Origin: Savagea sp.
GTDB taxonomy: Bacteria > Bacillota > Bacilli > Bacillales_A > Planococcaceae
NCBI GenBank assembly: GCA_030152585.1
Contig: JASLJC010000042.1
Span: 1 to 32,310, forward strand
Reading direction: 5' to 3'
DNA: 32,310 nucleotides
This document shows, in pieces, positions 24,356-32,310 of the stretch. The position numbers were made by a program, and so were the translations under genes. Every line of letters starts with the position of its first letter. Position 1 is the stretch's first letter. A model generated the notes under the pieces. That model was not told the origin of the DNA. It worked only from the letters and a program-made list of their open reading frames with translations, and did not search any database.

Positions 24356-26173
24356 GTGGCGAAATTAAGTGAGCAATTTATAGAAGATGTTCGGAGTTCC
24401 ACAGATATCGCGGACTTAATTAGTGAATACGTCGCTTTAACACCGAGAGGGAAAAGCTTATTTGGCTTGTGCCCTTTCCATAATGAAAGTTCACCTTCTT
24501 TCTCTGTTTCACCAGATAAGCAACTTTATCATTGTTTCGGTTGCGGTGCGAGTGGAAATGCGATTACATTTATTCGTGATTTAGAAAATCGAACTTTCGT
24601 AGAATCAGTGCTCGTATTAGCTGAACGTTTAGGTTTAGAGACGCCGCACATTGATCACAATGAACAATCTGTTGAACAGTCTATGTCACAGCATAAACAA
24701 TTGTTTGAGCTGCATGAAGTAGCGGCTCAATTTTATCATCATTTGTTATTACATACCGTTGAAGGTGAAGAAGCACTCGCCTATTTAAAAGAAAGGGGCT
24801 TTACGGAGGAAACAATAGAAAAGTATCAAATCGGTTGGGCACCTTTTGAAAAAGATGCGCTCTATCATGTTTTCGAGCAACGACAATTTGATCGTGAACA
24901 AATGGTACAAAGTACACTGATTCAATATTTTGAAAAAGATGAGACATATCGAGATCGATTCCGGGGTCGCGTCATGTTTCCACTTTTTGATGACAGCGGA
25001 AAAGTAATTGCTTTTTCAGGTCGTTTATTAAAAAAAGATGAAAAATCGCCGAAATATATGAATAGTCCTCAATCCCCAATATTTGAAAAAAGTGAAGTGC
25101 TATACAATTTACACGTAGCGCGTCCTTCAATTCGTCAAGAACGAAAAGTAATCGTTTTTGAAGGATTTATGGATAGTATTGCCGCTCAACAAGTGTCGAT
25201 TGAGCATACAGTTGCTGTCATGGGAACTTCTCTTTCGACGACACATCTGATGAAAATCAAACGAATGACATCTGATGTTTTATTTTGTTGTGATGGAGAT
25301 GAAGCAGGATTTGAAGCGTCGTTTCGTTTTGCACAATTAGCGACGAAAGAAGGATTACATCCGCAAATTGCATTGTTACCTGATGGATATGATCCCGATG
25401 ATTACATCCAGACATATGGTAAAACGCAATTTGAAGAAAAAGTTTTACAACCTGCGCATTCCTATATGTCATTCGTTATGATATATTACAAAAGACATAA
25501 AAATTTACACCAACCAGACGATGTAACGCAATATATTCATGAAGTATTAGCCGAGCTCGCTCATCGAACATCACCGATTGAGCGTGATTTCATTTTAAAT
25601 GAGCTTCATAGTGAAACGAATGTAAGTATGGAAGCACTTGAGCAACAATTACTTCATGAAGAAAAGCGAAAAAAACGTTGGAAGAGAACGGTAGAAGAAA
25701 CTGCGCCGCCTCCACTTATAACCCCGCATCAAAAAAGAGAAGGTGGAAAGAGTGAACGGGCAGAACTATTATTGTTAAGCCATTTTATTTACGATTACGA
25801 CTTGTTTCGTCGTATGATGCAAAAGTACCCGAAGTTATTCGTTCAAGAGCCTTTTCAGCTGATTGCAATTGAGCTCGCTGCATTTACAGAAATGCACGAC
25901 AAAGAAAATGTACAACGTTTTTTTGAACAGTTTGATGATCCGACATTAGGGGAAATTGTATCACAGGCCGCTCAAATTGATCGAGCAACAGACGATGTAG
26001 AACGTGAAGTTGAAGATTGTATATTATTTTTAGAACGCTATCGTATCGAACGAAAAATTCAAGAAAAAATGAACGAGGCTAAACAAGCCGAAAAAGACCG
26101 AGACATGAAACGAGCGATTCAACTCGCAGCAGAAATCGTTTCACTACGGCGGTCGTTATGTTTCGATCGATAA
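24356..26173 (+). CDS. dnaG: DNA primase DnaG
   Basis: DnaG makes RNA primers at the replication fork with the DnaB-type helicase. The 605-residue protein has a CHC2 zinc ribbon with C39, H42, C60 and C63. The RNA polymerase/TOPRIM core carries the acidic residues in VFEGFMDS and CDGDEAG. A C-terminal helicase-interaction domain follows, less conserved than the core. The start is GTG at 24356, with AGGAG at 24341-24345. The gene is followed by sigA after 13 bases, so primase and the main sigma factor share a transcript, as in the classic macromolecular-synthesis operon. rpsU, part of that operon in proteobacteria, lies 12 kb upstream. Confidence 0.97.
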   Translation: MAKLSEQFIEDVRSSTDIADLISEYVALTPRGKSLFGLCPFHNESSPSFSVSPDKQLYHCFGCGASGNAITFIRDLENRTFVESVLVLAERLGLETPHIDHNEQSVEQSMSQHKQLFELHEVAAQFYHHLLLHTVEGEEALAYLKERGFTEETIEKYQIGWAPFEKDALYHVFEQRQFDREQMVQSTLIQYFEKDETYRDRFRGRVMFPLFDDSGKVIAFSGRLLKKDEKSPKYMNSPQSPIFEKSEVLYNLHVARPSIRQERKVIVFEGFMDSIAAQQVSIEHTVAVMGTSLSTTHLMKIKRMTSDVLFCCDGDEAGFEASFRFAQLATKEGLHPQIALLPDGYDPDDYIQTYGKTQFEEKVLQPAHSYMSFVMIYYKRHKNLHQPDDVTQYIHEVLAELAHRTSPIERDFILNELHSETNVSMEALEQQLLHEEKRKKRWKRTVEETAPPPLITPHQKREGGKSERAELLLLSHFIYDYDLFRRMMQKYPKLFVQEPFQLIAIELAAFTEMHDKENVQRFFEQFDDPTLGEIVSQAAQIDRATDDVEREVEDCILFLERYRIERKIQEKMNEAKQAEKDRDMKRAIQLAAEIVSLRRSLCFDR

Positions 26174-26186
26174 GGAGGAGCACAAG

Positions 26187-27359
26187 ATGACGAATAAAAA
26201 ATTAACGTTAACAGAAGCAAAAGCAAACTTAATGAAACAAGGTAAAAAAGACGGCGAATTAACATTTGATGAAATCGCTGAAGCGCTTGCGCCATTTGAT
26301 ATGGAAACAGAACAATTTGAAGACTTTTTAGATGAAGTAGAAGAAAAAGGAATTGAATTGGAACGAGATGATGAACCGAAAGATGATAAAAAAGAAAAAA
26401 AGCAAATTGATATGAAAAATTTAAGCGTACCGCGAAATGTCAAAATTGATGATCCGGTTCGTATGTATTTAAAAGAAATTGGTCGCGTAGACTTATTGAC
26501 AGCAGATGAAGAAGTTGAGTTAGCGATTAAAATCTTAGATGGTATGGCAGCTGAAGAAAAATTAGCAGCTCTTCGAGAAGAACATAATGACCCAGAATAT
26601 TATGATAAAGAATTAGACTTGATCATTATTAAAGGAGAAAACGCACGTAAACATTTAGCAGAAGCGAACTTACGTCTCGTTGTGAGTATTGCGAAACGTT
26701 ATGTCGGACGTGGAATGCTTTTCCTCGATCTCATTCAAGAAGGAAATATGGGACTGATGAAAGCCGTCGAAAAGTTTGACCATACGAAAGGCTTCAAATT
26801 TAGTACGTATGCGACATGGTGGATTCGTCAAGCGATTACACGTGCGATTGCAGATCAAGCGCGTACGATTCGAATCCCTGTCCATATGGTAGAGACGATT
26901 AACAAATTAATTCGTGTGCAACGTCAACTACTTCAAGATCTCGGTCGTGAACCAACACCAGAAGAAATCGGAGAAGAAATGGATTTAACAGAAGAAAAAG
27001 TCCGCGGTATTTTAAAAATATCACAAGAACCGGTTTCTTTAGAAACGCCGATTGGTGAAGAAGACGATTCACACCTAGGAGATTTCATCGAAGATACCGA
27101 TGCACAGTCACCTTCAGATCATGCAGCTTATGAATTGTTAAAAGAACAATTAGAAGATGTGTTAGATACGTTAACAGATCGCGAAGAAAATGTATTACGT
27201 TTACGATTTGGTTTAGATGATGGAAGAACGCGTACGTTAGAAGAAGTCGGAAAAGTATTCGGCGTAACGCGTGAACGAATTCGTCAAATTGAAGCGAAAG
27301 CGTTACGTAAATTACGTCATCCTTCACGTAGTAAACGATTAAAAGACTTTTTAGAATAG
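26187..27359 (+). CDS. sigA: RNA polymerase primary sigma factor SigA (RpoD)
   Basis: SigA directs RNA polymerase to housekeeping promoters. The 390-residue protein has a short region 1.1 (about 1-80, acidic), region 1.2 (DDPVRMYLKEIGRVDLLT) and region 2. The -10 reading helix is YATWWIRQAITRAIADQARTIRIP (in two overlapping parts). Region 3 follows, and region 4.2 has the helix-turn-helix LEEVGKVFGVTRERIRQIE. It ends KDFLE as usual. AAGGAGGAG precedes the ATG. It is co-transcribed with dnaG. Confidence 0.98.
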   Translation: MTNKKLTLTEAKANLMKQGKKDGELTFDEIAEALAPFDMETEQFEDFLDEVEEKGIELERDDEPKDDKKEKKQIDMKNLSVPRNVKIDDPVRMYLKEIGRVDLLTADEEVELAIKILDGMAAEEKLAALREEHNDPEYYDKELDLIIIKGENARKHLAEANLRLVVSIAKRYVGRGMLFLDLIQEGNMGLMKAVEKFDHTKGFKFSTYATWWIRQAITRAIADQARTIRIPVHMVETINKLIRVQRQLLQDLGREPTPEEIGEEMDLTEEKVRGILKISQEPVSLETPIGEEDDSHLGDFIEDTDAQSPSDHAAYELLKEQLEDVLDTLTDREENVLRLRFGLDDGRTRTLEEVGKVFGVTRERIRQIEAKALRKLRHPSRSKRLKDFLE

Positions 27360-27373
27360 AAGGAGTGTCCTAT

Positions 27374-27943
27374 ATGAGTGACAAGCGCCGCGAAATTATA
27401 ATCGCTGAAATTCATTACTGGAAAAAGTCAAAACTACTTCCAGCACATTACTGCGATTATTTGTTGACGCTTTATACAGGTGGAGTAGAGGAAGAAAAAG
27501 TAGAGAATATATCGGAAAAAGATTCATTGTACAATCGAACGAAAACGAAAGCCTGGAATCGAATTTTATTACTTGCGATTGTAGGGGTTATCATTACGTT
27601 AACGATGTTCTTTAGTACGAAACATCCAGGCATAACATTACTCGCGTCTACTCTCTTCACACTTCTTCTTTTCAGTTTAGCATGGCTAAAAAAGCCATCA
27701 AAAGCATATGATGCACGACCGGCTTATTACACGCTAGGTGCATTAATGTTATTGTTTACGACGCTTCATTTATGGGAAGCATTTTTCGGAGATACGATGG
27801 CGATACTCATTGCAATATTGATGACAAATTGTCTCGTTTGGCTCGTCATAGGACGTAGAAAACGATTAACTTATTTTACGATTTCAGGATTTGTCGGATT
27901 AATTTTCGTCGTATTATTCGTATTATTTCGTTTAGGAAATTAA
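27374..27943 (+). CDS. Unrecognised multi-span membrane protein after sigA
   Basis: I cannot name this 189-residue protein. A cytoplasmic N-terminal stretch of about 60 residues contains EIHYWKKSKLLPAHYCDYLLTLYTGG. Its pattern (aromatic, Lys-Leu-Leu-Pro, Tyr-Cys-Asp) looks like a conserved small domain. About five membrane helices follow, near 65-82, 88-108, 118-136, 141-160 and 165-185. ATG at 27374 is set by AAGGAG at 27360-27365. The GTG at 27365 overlaps that site. It lies 14 bases after sigA and ends at a terminator, so it is probably the third gene of the dnaG-sigA transcript. In B. subtilis cytochrome cccA lies near here, but no CxxCH heme motif is present. Confidence 0.8.
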   Translation: MSDKRREIIIAEIHYWKKSKLLPAHYCDYLLTLYTGGVEEEKVENISEKDSLYNRTKTKAWNRILLLAIVGVIITLTMFFSTKHPGITLLASTLFTLLLFSLAWLKKPSKAYDARPAYYTLGALMLLFTTLHLWEAFFGDTMAILIAILMTNCLVWLVIGRRKRLTYFTISGFVGLIFVVLFVLFRLGN

Positions 27944-27952
27944 ACAAGAAAG

Positions 27953-27986
27953 AAAAGCGTAGCGGGATTTTACTGCTACGCTTTTT
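27953..27986 (+). terminator. Intrinsic terminator 20 bases before trmK
   Basis: AAAAGCGTAGC (27953-27963) pairs perfectly with GCTACGCTTTT (27975-27985), and one further T follows. It ends the dnaG-sigA transcript. The trmK ribosome binding site begins six bases later, so no promoter fits between. Confidence 0.9.
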
Positions 27987-28005
27987 GTACAAGAGGAGAA
28001 ACGAT

Positions 28006-28692
28006 ATGCAACTGTCAATGCGTTTACAGCGTGTAGTATCTTACGTACCGAAAGATGCAGTATTAGCTGATATCGGAAGTGATCACGCTTATTTACCACT
28101 ATATTTATATCAAAAAGGTACTATTCAAAAAGCAATTGCAGGGGAAGTTGTGCGTGGGCCATACGAAGCTGCGAAAAGAAATGTAACGGCACATCGGGCA
28201 ACAGATGCGATTACTGTACGACTAGCGAACGGTTTACAAGCAATTGTCGTGGAAGACCGTGTGACGACGGTGACGATTGCAGGTATGGGCGGACGTTTAA
28301 TTACAACGATATTAGAAGAGGGAATGGATCAACTCCTAACGGTTGAGCGGCTCATACTTCAACCGAATATTCATAGTGAGCCTATTCGTCAATGGGCGAT
28401 GGAAAATGGTTGGTACATCGTAGCAGAAGAAATATTAAAAGAAGATGGCCATATTTATGAGATTATCGTATTAGAGCGAGGCGAGGAAATGTATTCGCCA
28501 TTGCAACTTCTCGTTGGTCCTTATTTATTACAACAAAAAAGTGAAGTGTTTTGTGAGAAATGGCAAGAAGAATGTGAAAGTTGGAAGCGTGTGTTACAAT
28601 CACTTCAACAAGCGACACAAACAGAAGAAATTAGACGGAAACAAGAAATATTACATCGTCAAATTGAACAAGTAGAAAAGGTGATTAAATAA
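28006..28692 (+). CDS. trmK: tRNA (adenine22-N1)-methyltransferase TrmK
   Basis: TrmK makes m1A22 in the D-arm of bacterial tRNAs. The 228-residue protein has a Rossmann fold with the SAM motif ADIGSDHAYLPLYL at about 21-34 and AGMGGRLI near 90. A C-terminal coiled coil follows (about 175-228). ATG at 28006 is set by AGAGGAGA at 27992-27999. A start at 27985 would lie in the terminator. The stop overlaps the next gene by one base (TAATG). It must be read through the terminator just upstream or from a promoter within the preceding gene. Confidence 0.93.
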   Translation: MQLSMRLQRVVSYVPKDAVLADIGSDHAYLPLYLYQKGTIQKAIAGEVVRGPYEAAKRNVTAHRATDAITVRLANGLQAIVVEDRVTTVTIAGMGGRLITTILEEGMDQLLTVERLILQPNIHSEPIRQWAMENGWYIVAEEILKEDGHIYEIIVLERGEEMYSPLQLLVGPYLLQQKSEVFCEKWQEECESWKRVLQSLQQATQTEEIRRKQEILHRQIEQVEKVIK

Positions 28693-29810
28693 TGAAAAAA
28701 GTGAACGGTTATGAAATTATTCAACTTTTTGAAGAGTGGGCGCCGAAAAAGTTCGCATATGAAGGAGATCCGATCGGTTTGCATATAGGTAACTTAAGTC
28801 GACCCGTTTCTAAAGTGCTTGTGACATTAGATGTTGACGAACGTGTTGTTGATGAAGCGATTGCAATAGGAGCGAATTTAATTATTGCACATCACCCCCC
28901 GCTCTTTCGTCCTGTAAAATCGATTGATACGACGACGTATCAAGGCCGCCTCATTGAAAAATGTATTCGTCACGATATCGCTGTTTATGCAGCACATACG
29001 AATTTAGATATTGCACCGGGTGGAGTTAACGACTTACTTGCTGAAAAGCTTCAGTTGAAAAATATTGAAATATTAGAAGAGACGTATAAAGAACCTTTAT
29101 ATAAACTTGTCGTTTTTGTACCAGAACAAGATGAAATTGCAATTCGTGAAGCATTAGCTGAAGCGGGTGCAGGAGAAATTGGTGATTATGATACATGTAG
29201 TTATACGATGGAAGGGATGGGGAGATTTCGTCCTAACGCTCAAGCGAACCCTCATATCGGTCTGACAGGTCAACTAGAAACCGTGGCAGAAAAACGGATC
29301 GAGGTCGTCGTCGGCGAACATTTAAAAAGCCGTGTTTTAAAAGCGTTATATCGTACACACCCTTATGAAGAACCTGCTTTTGATTTAATCCGTCTCGAGC
29401 AGTATGCACGCACAGAAGGCATTGGTCGCATCGGTTACTTAGAAACCCCGATGACGTTAAAAACATTCGGAGAGCACGTTAAACGAACGCTCGACGTTCC
29501 TGCACTTCGCTTCGTCGGCCCTGAAGATGCACTTGTTCATAAAGTAGCCGTGCTCGGCGGTGATGGTAATAAATATATATCGAAAGCGAAGTTTAAAGGG
29601 GCAGATGTATTCGTAACAGGGGATATGTATTACCATATTGCACAAGATGCAGAACGTATGGGATTGCATATTGTAGACCCAGGTCATCATGTCGAAAAAG
29701 TGATGATAGAAGGTGTCGTACAAAAAATGACAAAAGATGTTCAGACAAAAAAATGGAATGTTCGTTTTATTGAATCAGAAGTGAAGACAGAACCTTTTAC
29801 ATTTTTATAA
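28692..29810 (+). CDS. yqfO: Nif3-like dinuclear metal center protein (YqfO family)
   Basis: NIF3 proteins form toroidal hexamers with a two-metal site. Their substrate is unclear, although the family is often labelled GTP cyclohydrolase 1 type 2. The 372-residue protein has the metal motif AHHPPLF (H67, H68), HTNLDIAPGGVND, and the C-terminal GDMYYHIAQDAE and PGHHVEK. Between the two halves lies the extra PII/CutA-like domain of about 130 residues, typical of Bacillales members (YKLVVFVPEQDE, HPYEEPAFDLI). It is coupled to trmK. Confidence 0.93.
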   Translation: MKKVNGYEIIQLFEEWAPKKFAYEGDPIGLHIGNLSRPVSKVLVTLDVDERVVDEAIAIGANLIIAHHPPLFRPVKSIDTTTYQGRLIEKCIRHDIAVYAAHTNLDIAPGGVNDLLAEKLQLKNIEILEETYKEPLYKLVVFVPEQDEIAIREALAEAGAGEIGDYDTCSYTMEGMGRFRPNAQANPHIGLTGQLETVAEKRIEVVVGEHLKSRVLKALYRTHPYEEPAFDLIRLEQYARTEGIGRIGYLETPMTLKTFGEHVKRTLDVPALRFVGPEDALVHKVAVLGGDGNKYISKAKFKGADVFVTGDMYYHIAQDAERMGLHIVDPGHHVEKVMIEGVVQKMTKDVQTKKWNVRFIESEVKTEPFTFL

Positions 29811-29814
29811 ATAG

Positions 29815-29861
29815 AAAAACACTTTTACGTTTCTTACATAGTAGACGTAAAAGTGTTTTTT
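29815..29861. terminator. Bidirectional terminator between yqfO and ispH
   Basis: AAAAACACTTTTACGT (29815-29830) pairs perfectly with ACGTAAAAGTGTTTTT (29845-29860). The 16-bp stem has a 14-base loop and A/T tails on both sides. It serves the two convergent genes. Confidence 0.95.
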
Positions 29862-29864
29862 GAA

Positions 29865-30842
29865 TTAATCAATATCGTATGGTTCGATTCGTTCAACCGG
29901 TGTCGGATTTTTCACTTTAGGTAAAATACGGTGCAATTCGACTTTTGCTTCAGGGTGATGTGTTGAAGTATCGTTAGGGTCGAATGCTTCTAAAAATTGG
30001 ATGACTTCACGAACGATAGGAGTAGGTGTAGAAGCACCTGCTGTAACAGCGACTGTCTCGATATCGCGTAGCCAATTTATATCCAACTCGGATACGTCTG
30101 AAATACGATAAGAAGGCGTAGAAGCGATTTCACGTGAGACTTGAGCAAGTCGATTGGAGTTATTGCTCTTAGGATCCCCTACGACGATTAATAAATCGGC
30201 TTCTTTTGCTTGTTCTGCTACTGCTTCTTGACGTACTTGTGTTGCCTTACAAATTTCTTCATGCACTTCAATATGAGGATGTTTTTCTCGTAAAGCATCC
30301 ATAATATGTGCGACATCCCATTGACTCATCGTCGTTTGATTAGTGACGAGCAAACGATCACTTTCTACTTGTAAAGTGTCGACATCTCCAATCGTTTCTA
30401 TCAAATGTACTTTGTCTGGGGCAACACCGATTGCGCCTTCTGGTTCAGGATGGTGTTTTTTTCCGATGTAAATGACTTCATAGCCTGCATCGGTTTTTTC
30501 TTTAATTAAGTCATGTGTGCTCGTGACATCCGGACACGTTGCATCGATTGCGACGAGTCCTTTTTGACGTGCCAGTTCACGAATTTCCGGCGATACACCG
30601 TGTGCTGTATAAATGACAGTTCCTTTATCGACTTTTTCTAAAATTTCAAGTCGGTTTTTTCCATCTAGTGTAATAATACCATCTTCTTCAAAAGCATCGG
30701 TAACGTGTTTATTGTGTACAATCATTCCTAAAATATAAATAGGGCGTGGCAATGTCGGGTCTAATGCCGCATTTCGTGCAATGACCATTGCATCGACGAC
30801 ACCATAACAATACCCACGCGGTGAGATTTTAATAACTTTCAT
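29865..30842 (-). CDS. ispH: 4-hydroxy-3-methylbut-2-enyl diphosphate reductase IspH
   Basis: IspH is the last enzyme of the non-mevalonate (MEP) isoprenoid pathway and makes isopentenyl and dimethylallyl diphosphate. The 325-residue protein has its three Fe-S cluster cysteines in SPRGYCYGV (C12), DATCPDV and EEICKATQVRQ. AHGVSPE and VGDPKSNNSNRLA also match. The MEP route is the Bacillus situation, whereas staphylococci use mevalonate, so this gene argues against Staphylococcus itself. The ribosome binding site is weak (GAAGAG near the ATG). It has its own promoter and shares a terminator with yqfO. Confidence 0.97.
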   Translation of the reverse strand: MKVIKISPRGYCYGVVDAMVIARNAALDPTLPRPIYILGMIVHNKHVTDAFEEDGIITLDGKNRLEILEKVDKGTVIYTAHGVSPEIRELARQKGLVAIDATCPDVTSTHDLIKEKTDAGYEVIYIGKKHHPEPEGAIGVAPDKVHLIETIGDVDTLQVESDRLLVTNQTTMSQWDVAHIMDALREKHPHIEVHEEICKATQVRQEAVAEQAKEADLLIVVGDPKSNNSNRLAQVSREIASTPSYRISDVSELDINWLRDIETVAVTAGASTPTPIVREVIQFLEAFDPNDTSTHHPEAKVELHRILPKVKNPTPVERIEPYDID

Positions 30843-30881
30843 TGTTGAATCTCTTCACTCCTCCCGTAATATACAGTACTC

Positions 30882-30910
30882 AGTATAGCGGAGAATGTCT
30901 ATTCATTCAA
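30882..30910 (-). promoter_or_regulatory. ispH promoter
   Basis: On the minus strand TTGAAT (30910-30905), a 17-base spacer and TATACT (30887-30882) form a good SigA promoter. The leader is about 35 bases. Confidence 0.75.
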
Positions 30911-30923
30911 AGGTATCAACTTG

Positions 30924-30970
30924 TTGCAAAATGAAACGATTTCCTTTACGATGAAAAGTCGTGATACAAT
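30924..30970 (+). promoter_or_regulatory. cshB-nfo promoter region
   Basis: TTGCAA (30924-30929), 17 bases and TACGAT (30947-30952) form one candidate. An extended -10 TGA-TACAAT at 30962-30970 forms a second, without a clear -35. The first -35 lies only 13 bases from the -35 of the divergent ispH promoter. Confidence 0.55.
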
Positions 30971-31004
30971 GAGAAAAAGAACGATATTAAAAGGAGGGAT
31001 TCGG

Positions 31005-32219
31005 ATGGTCCAATTCAAAGACTATTCTTTACAACCATTTTTAAAAGAGGCAATTCAACGTATCGGATTTACACAGCCGACACCAATTCAAGAGGAGATA
31101 ATTCCGCTCATCCTACAGAAAAAAAGTGCAATCGGGCAAGCACATACAGGGACAGGAAAGTCTCATAGTTTCTTAATTCCAATCGCAGAACGTATCCAGA
31201 CGGACGTACAGTCTGTACAAGCGATTGTGACGGCTCCGACACGGGAGTTGGCAGAACAATTACATCAAGCGTTCCGACAGTTAACAGAAGGAACAGCTAT
31301 CCGCTCTATGTTATTGATCGGTGGAACGGATAAGCAACGCTCCATTGAAAAATTAGAACGTCAACCACACGTTATTATCGGTACACCTGGACGAATTCGA
31401 GATCTCGTAAAAGAACAAGCTTTACTCGTCAATACAGCACAAATTTTAGTAATTGATGAAGCGGACTTAGCGTTTGATATGGGATTCATTGAAGATATTG
31501 ACTATTTCGCATCACGCATGCCAAAAGGGTTAGAGATGTATGTCTTCTCAGCGACGATTCCAGATAGTTTACGTCCGTTTTTAACAAAATATATGGAAAA
31601 GCCAGAACATATACAACTTGGCTCTAAACGTCCTTTAACAGACGGTATGCGTTATTCGCTCGTACCCGTTCGAAGTGCTGAAAAATATGCACGTTTACGT
31701 GAGGTAATGGAAGGTATCAATCCGTACTTAGCCATTATTTTTGTCAATACACGTGAAACAGCAGAACAATTAGCGACTGCATTAGCGAAAGACGGTATTC
31801 CCGTAGGACAAATTCACGGAGATTTAACACCGCGTGAGCGCCGTCGTATGATGCGACGAATTCGAGATTTAGAATATCAATATATCGTAGCGACCGATTT
31901 AGCATCACGTGGTATCGATATTCCAGGTGTTAGTCACGTCATTAACTACGAGTTACCACAAGATTTACAATTTTTCATTCACCGTGTAGGGCGTACAGCT
32001 CGTGCGGGATTAGACGGTCAAGCGATTACGTTGTATCGTCCAGCAGATGAAAAAGATATCGATCAAATCGAAGCGAAAGGTGTTCCATTTATTCATGAAG
32101 ATATTCAAAAGGGTGAATGGGTCACATTACGTCCACGTCAAAGTCGAGAACGTCGTAAAAAACCGGCAGGACGTAAAGGTAAACAAATGAACGAAAGGAA
32201 GCGAAATCGAAGAAAATGA
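31005..32219 (+). CDS. cshB: DEAD-box RNA helicase CshB
   Basis: CshB is a cold-shock-associated DEAD-box helicase that unwinds structured RNA and helps ribosome assembly. The 404-residue protein has the Q motif FTQPTPIQ, motif I AHTGTGKS (46-53), PTREL, TPGR, DEAD near 151-154, SAT, the C-terminal RecA domain with ATDLASRGIDIPGVSHVINY, and HRVGRTARAG. It ends in a basic Arg/Lys tail (RKKPAGRKGKQMNERKRNRRK) typical of RNA binding. AAGGAGG at 30991-30997 fixes ATG 31005. An in-frame start at 30921 would lie in the promoter. The stop overlaps nfo. Confidence 0.95.
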   Translation: MVQFKDYSLQPFLKEAIQRIGFTQPTPIQEEIIPLILQKKSAIGQAHTGTGKSHSFLIPIAERIQTDVQSVQAIVTAPTRELAEQLHQAFRQLTEGTAIRSMLLIGGTDKQRSIEKLERQPHVIIGTPGRIRDLVKEQALLVNTAQILVIDEADLAFDMGFIEDIDYFASRMPKGLEMYVFSATIPDSLRPFLTKYMEKPEHIQLGSKRPLTDGMRYSLVPVRSAEKYARLREVMEGINPYLAIIFVNTRETAEQLATALAKDGIPVGQIHGDLTPRERRRMMRRIRDLEYQYIVATDLASRGIDIPGVSHVINYELPQDLQFFIHRVGRTARAGLDGQAITLYRPADEKDIDQIEAKGVPFIHEDIQKGEWVTLRPRQSRERRKKPAGRKGKQMNERKRNRRK

Positions 32220-32310
32220 CACATTTACTTTTAGGCTCACACGTTTCAATGAGTGGTAAAAAGATGCTACTCGGCTCAAGTGAAGAAGCGGCGAGTTATA
32301 ATGCACGTAC
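32216..32310 (+). CDS. nfo: Endonuclease IV (Nfo), 5' end only
   Basis: The last 95 bases encode the start of endonuclease IV, a zinc-dependent AP endonuclease of base-excision repair. The residues LLLGSHVSMSGKKMLLGSSE match the family N-terminus, including the early metal-site region GSHVS. The ATG overlaps the cshB stop as ATGA, so translation is coupled. cshB-nfo is the usual Bacillales order. The rest lies beyond the right edge. Confidence 0.88.
   Translation, partial: MTHLLLGSHVSMSGKKMLLGSSEEAASYNAR

Noticed and set aside
1..32310. Mobile elements, CRISPR arrays, phage or defence genes, tRNA or rRNA genes
   Set aside because: None seen. All substantial coding regions are housekeeping genes in conserved order or small genes embedded in it, and intergenic regions are short and accounted for.

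Overview
This window is a conserved housekeeping stretch of a low-GC Firmicute chromosome, almost certainly of the order Bacillales. The gene order lepA, hemW, hrcA-grpE-dnaK-dnaJ, prmA, rsmE, mtaB, deoC, rpsU, nfeD, floA, phoH, pgpH, ybeY, dgkA, cdd, era, recO, glyQS, ccpN, yqfL, dnaG, sigA, trmK, nif3, ispH, cshB, nfo follows the lepA-to-nfo backbone known from Bacillus, Staphylococcus and relatives. The sporulation genes that sit inside this backbone in Bacillus subtilis (yqfC and yqfD before phoH) are absent, and the bases before lepA carry a divergent promoter instead of a spoIIP end. This suggests a non-sporulating member. The single-chain (alpha2) glycyl-tRNA synthetase also fits staphylococcal-type Bacillales. 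I cannot name the genus.

Layout. Bases 1-2093 hold a divergent promoter leaving the window and lepA with its own promoter and terminator. Bases 2100-12018 hold hemW, then the HrcA-controlled heat-shock operon (perfect CIRCE operator at 3479-3505) continuing through dnaJ into prmA-rsmE-mtaB-deoC. rpsU (12120-12305) has its own promoter and terminator. Bases 12492-14740 form a self-contained membrane cassette: a short NfeD, the flotillin FloA and an unrecognised single-span protein. Bases 14854-20841 form a tightly packed operon, phoH-pgpH-ybeY-dgkA-cdd-era-recO (RNA metabolism, c-di-AMP breakdown, rRNA maturation, lipid recycling, pyrimidine salvage, ribosome assembly, recombination).

glyQS lies on the minus strand behind a glycine T-box riboswitch (GGC specifier, UGGA acceptor-binding bulge) and ends at a bidirectional terminator shared with recO. 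Divergent from it are ccpN-yqfL (gluconeogenic repressor and PPDK-regulatory kinase/phosphatase), then the macromolecular-synthesis pair dnaG-sigA, an unrecognised membrane protein, and trmK-nif3. ispH (minus strand) and cshB-nfo (plus strand) diverge from back-to-back promoters. nfo is cut by the right edge.

Codon use and base composition look uniform. I see no insertion sequences, phage genes, CRISPR arrays, rRNA or tRNA genes. No exotic new system is evident. The points most worth a second look are the promoter/palindrome/terminator leader before hemW, the recurring placement of intrinsic terminators directly in front of ribosome binding sites (hemW, dnaJ, trmK), the NfeD-FloA-unknown cassette with a possible ECF-sigma promoter, and two unrecognised membrane proteins.
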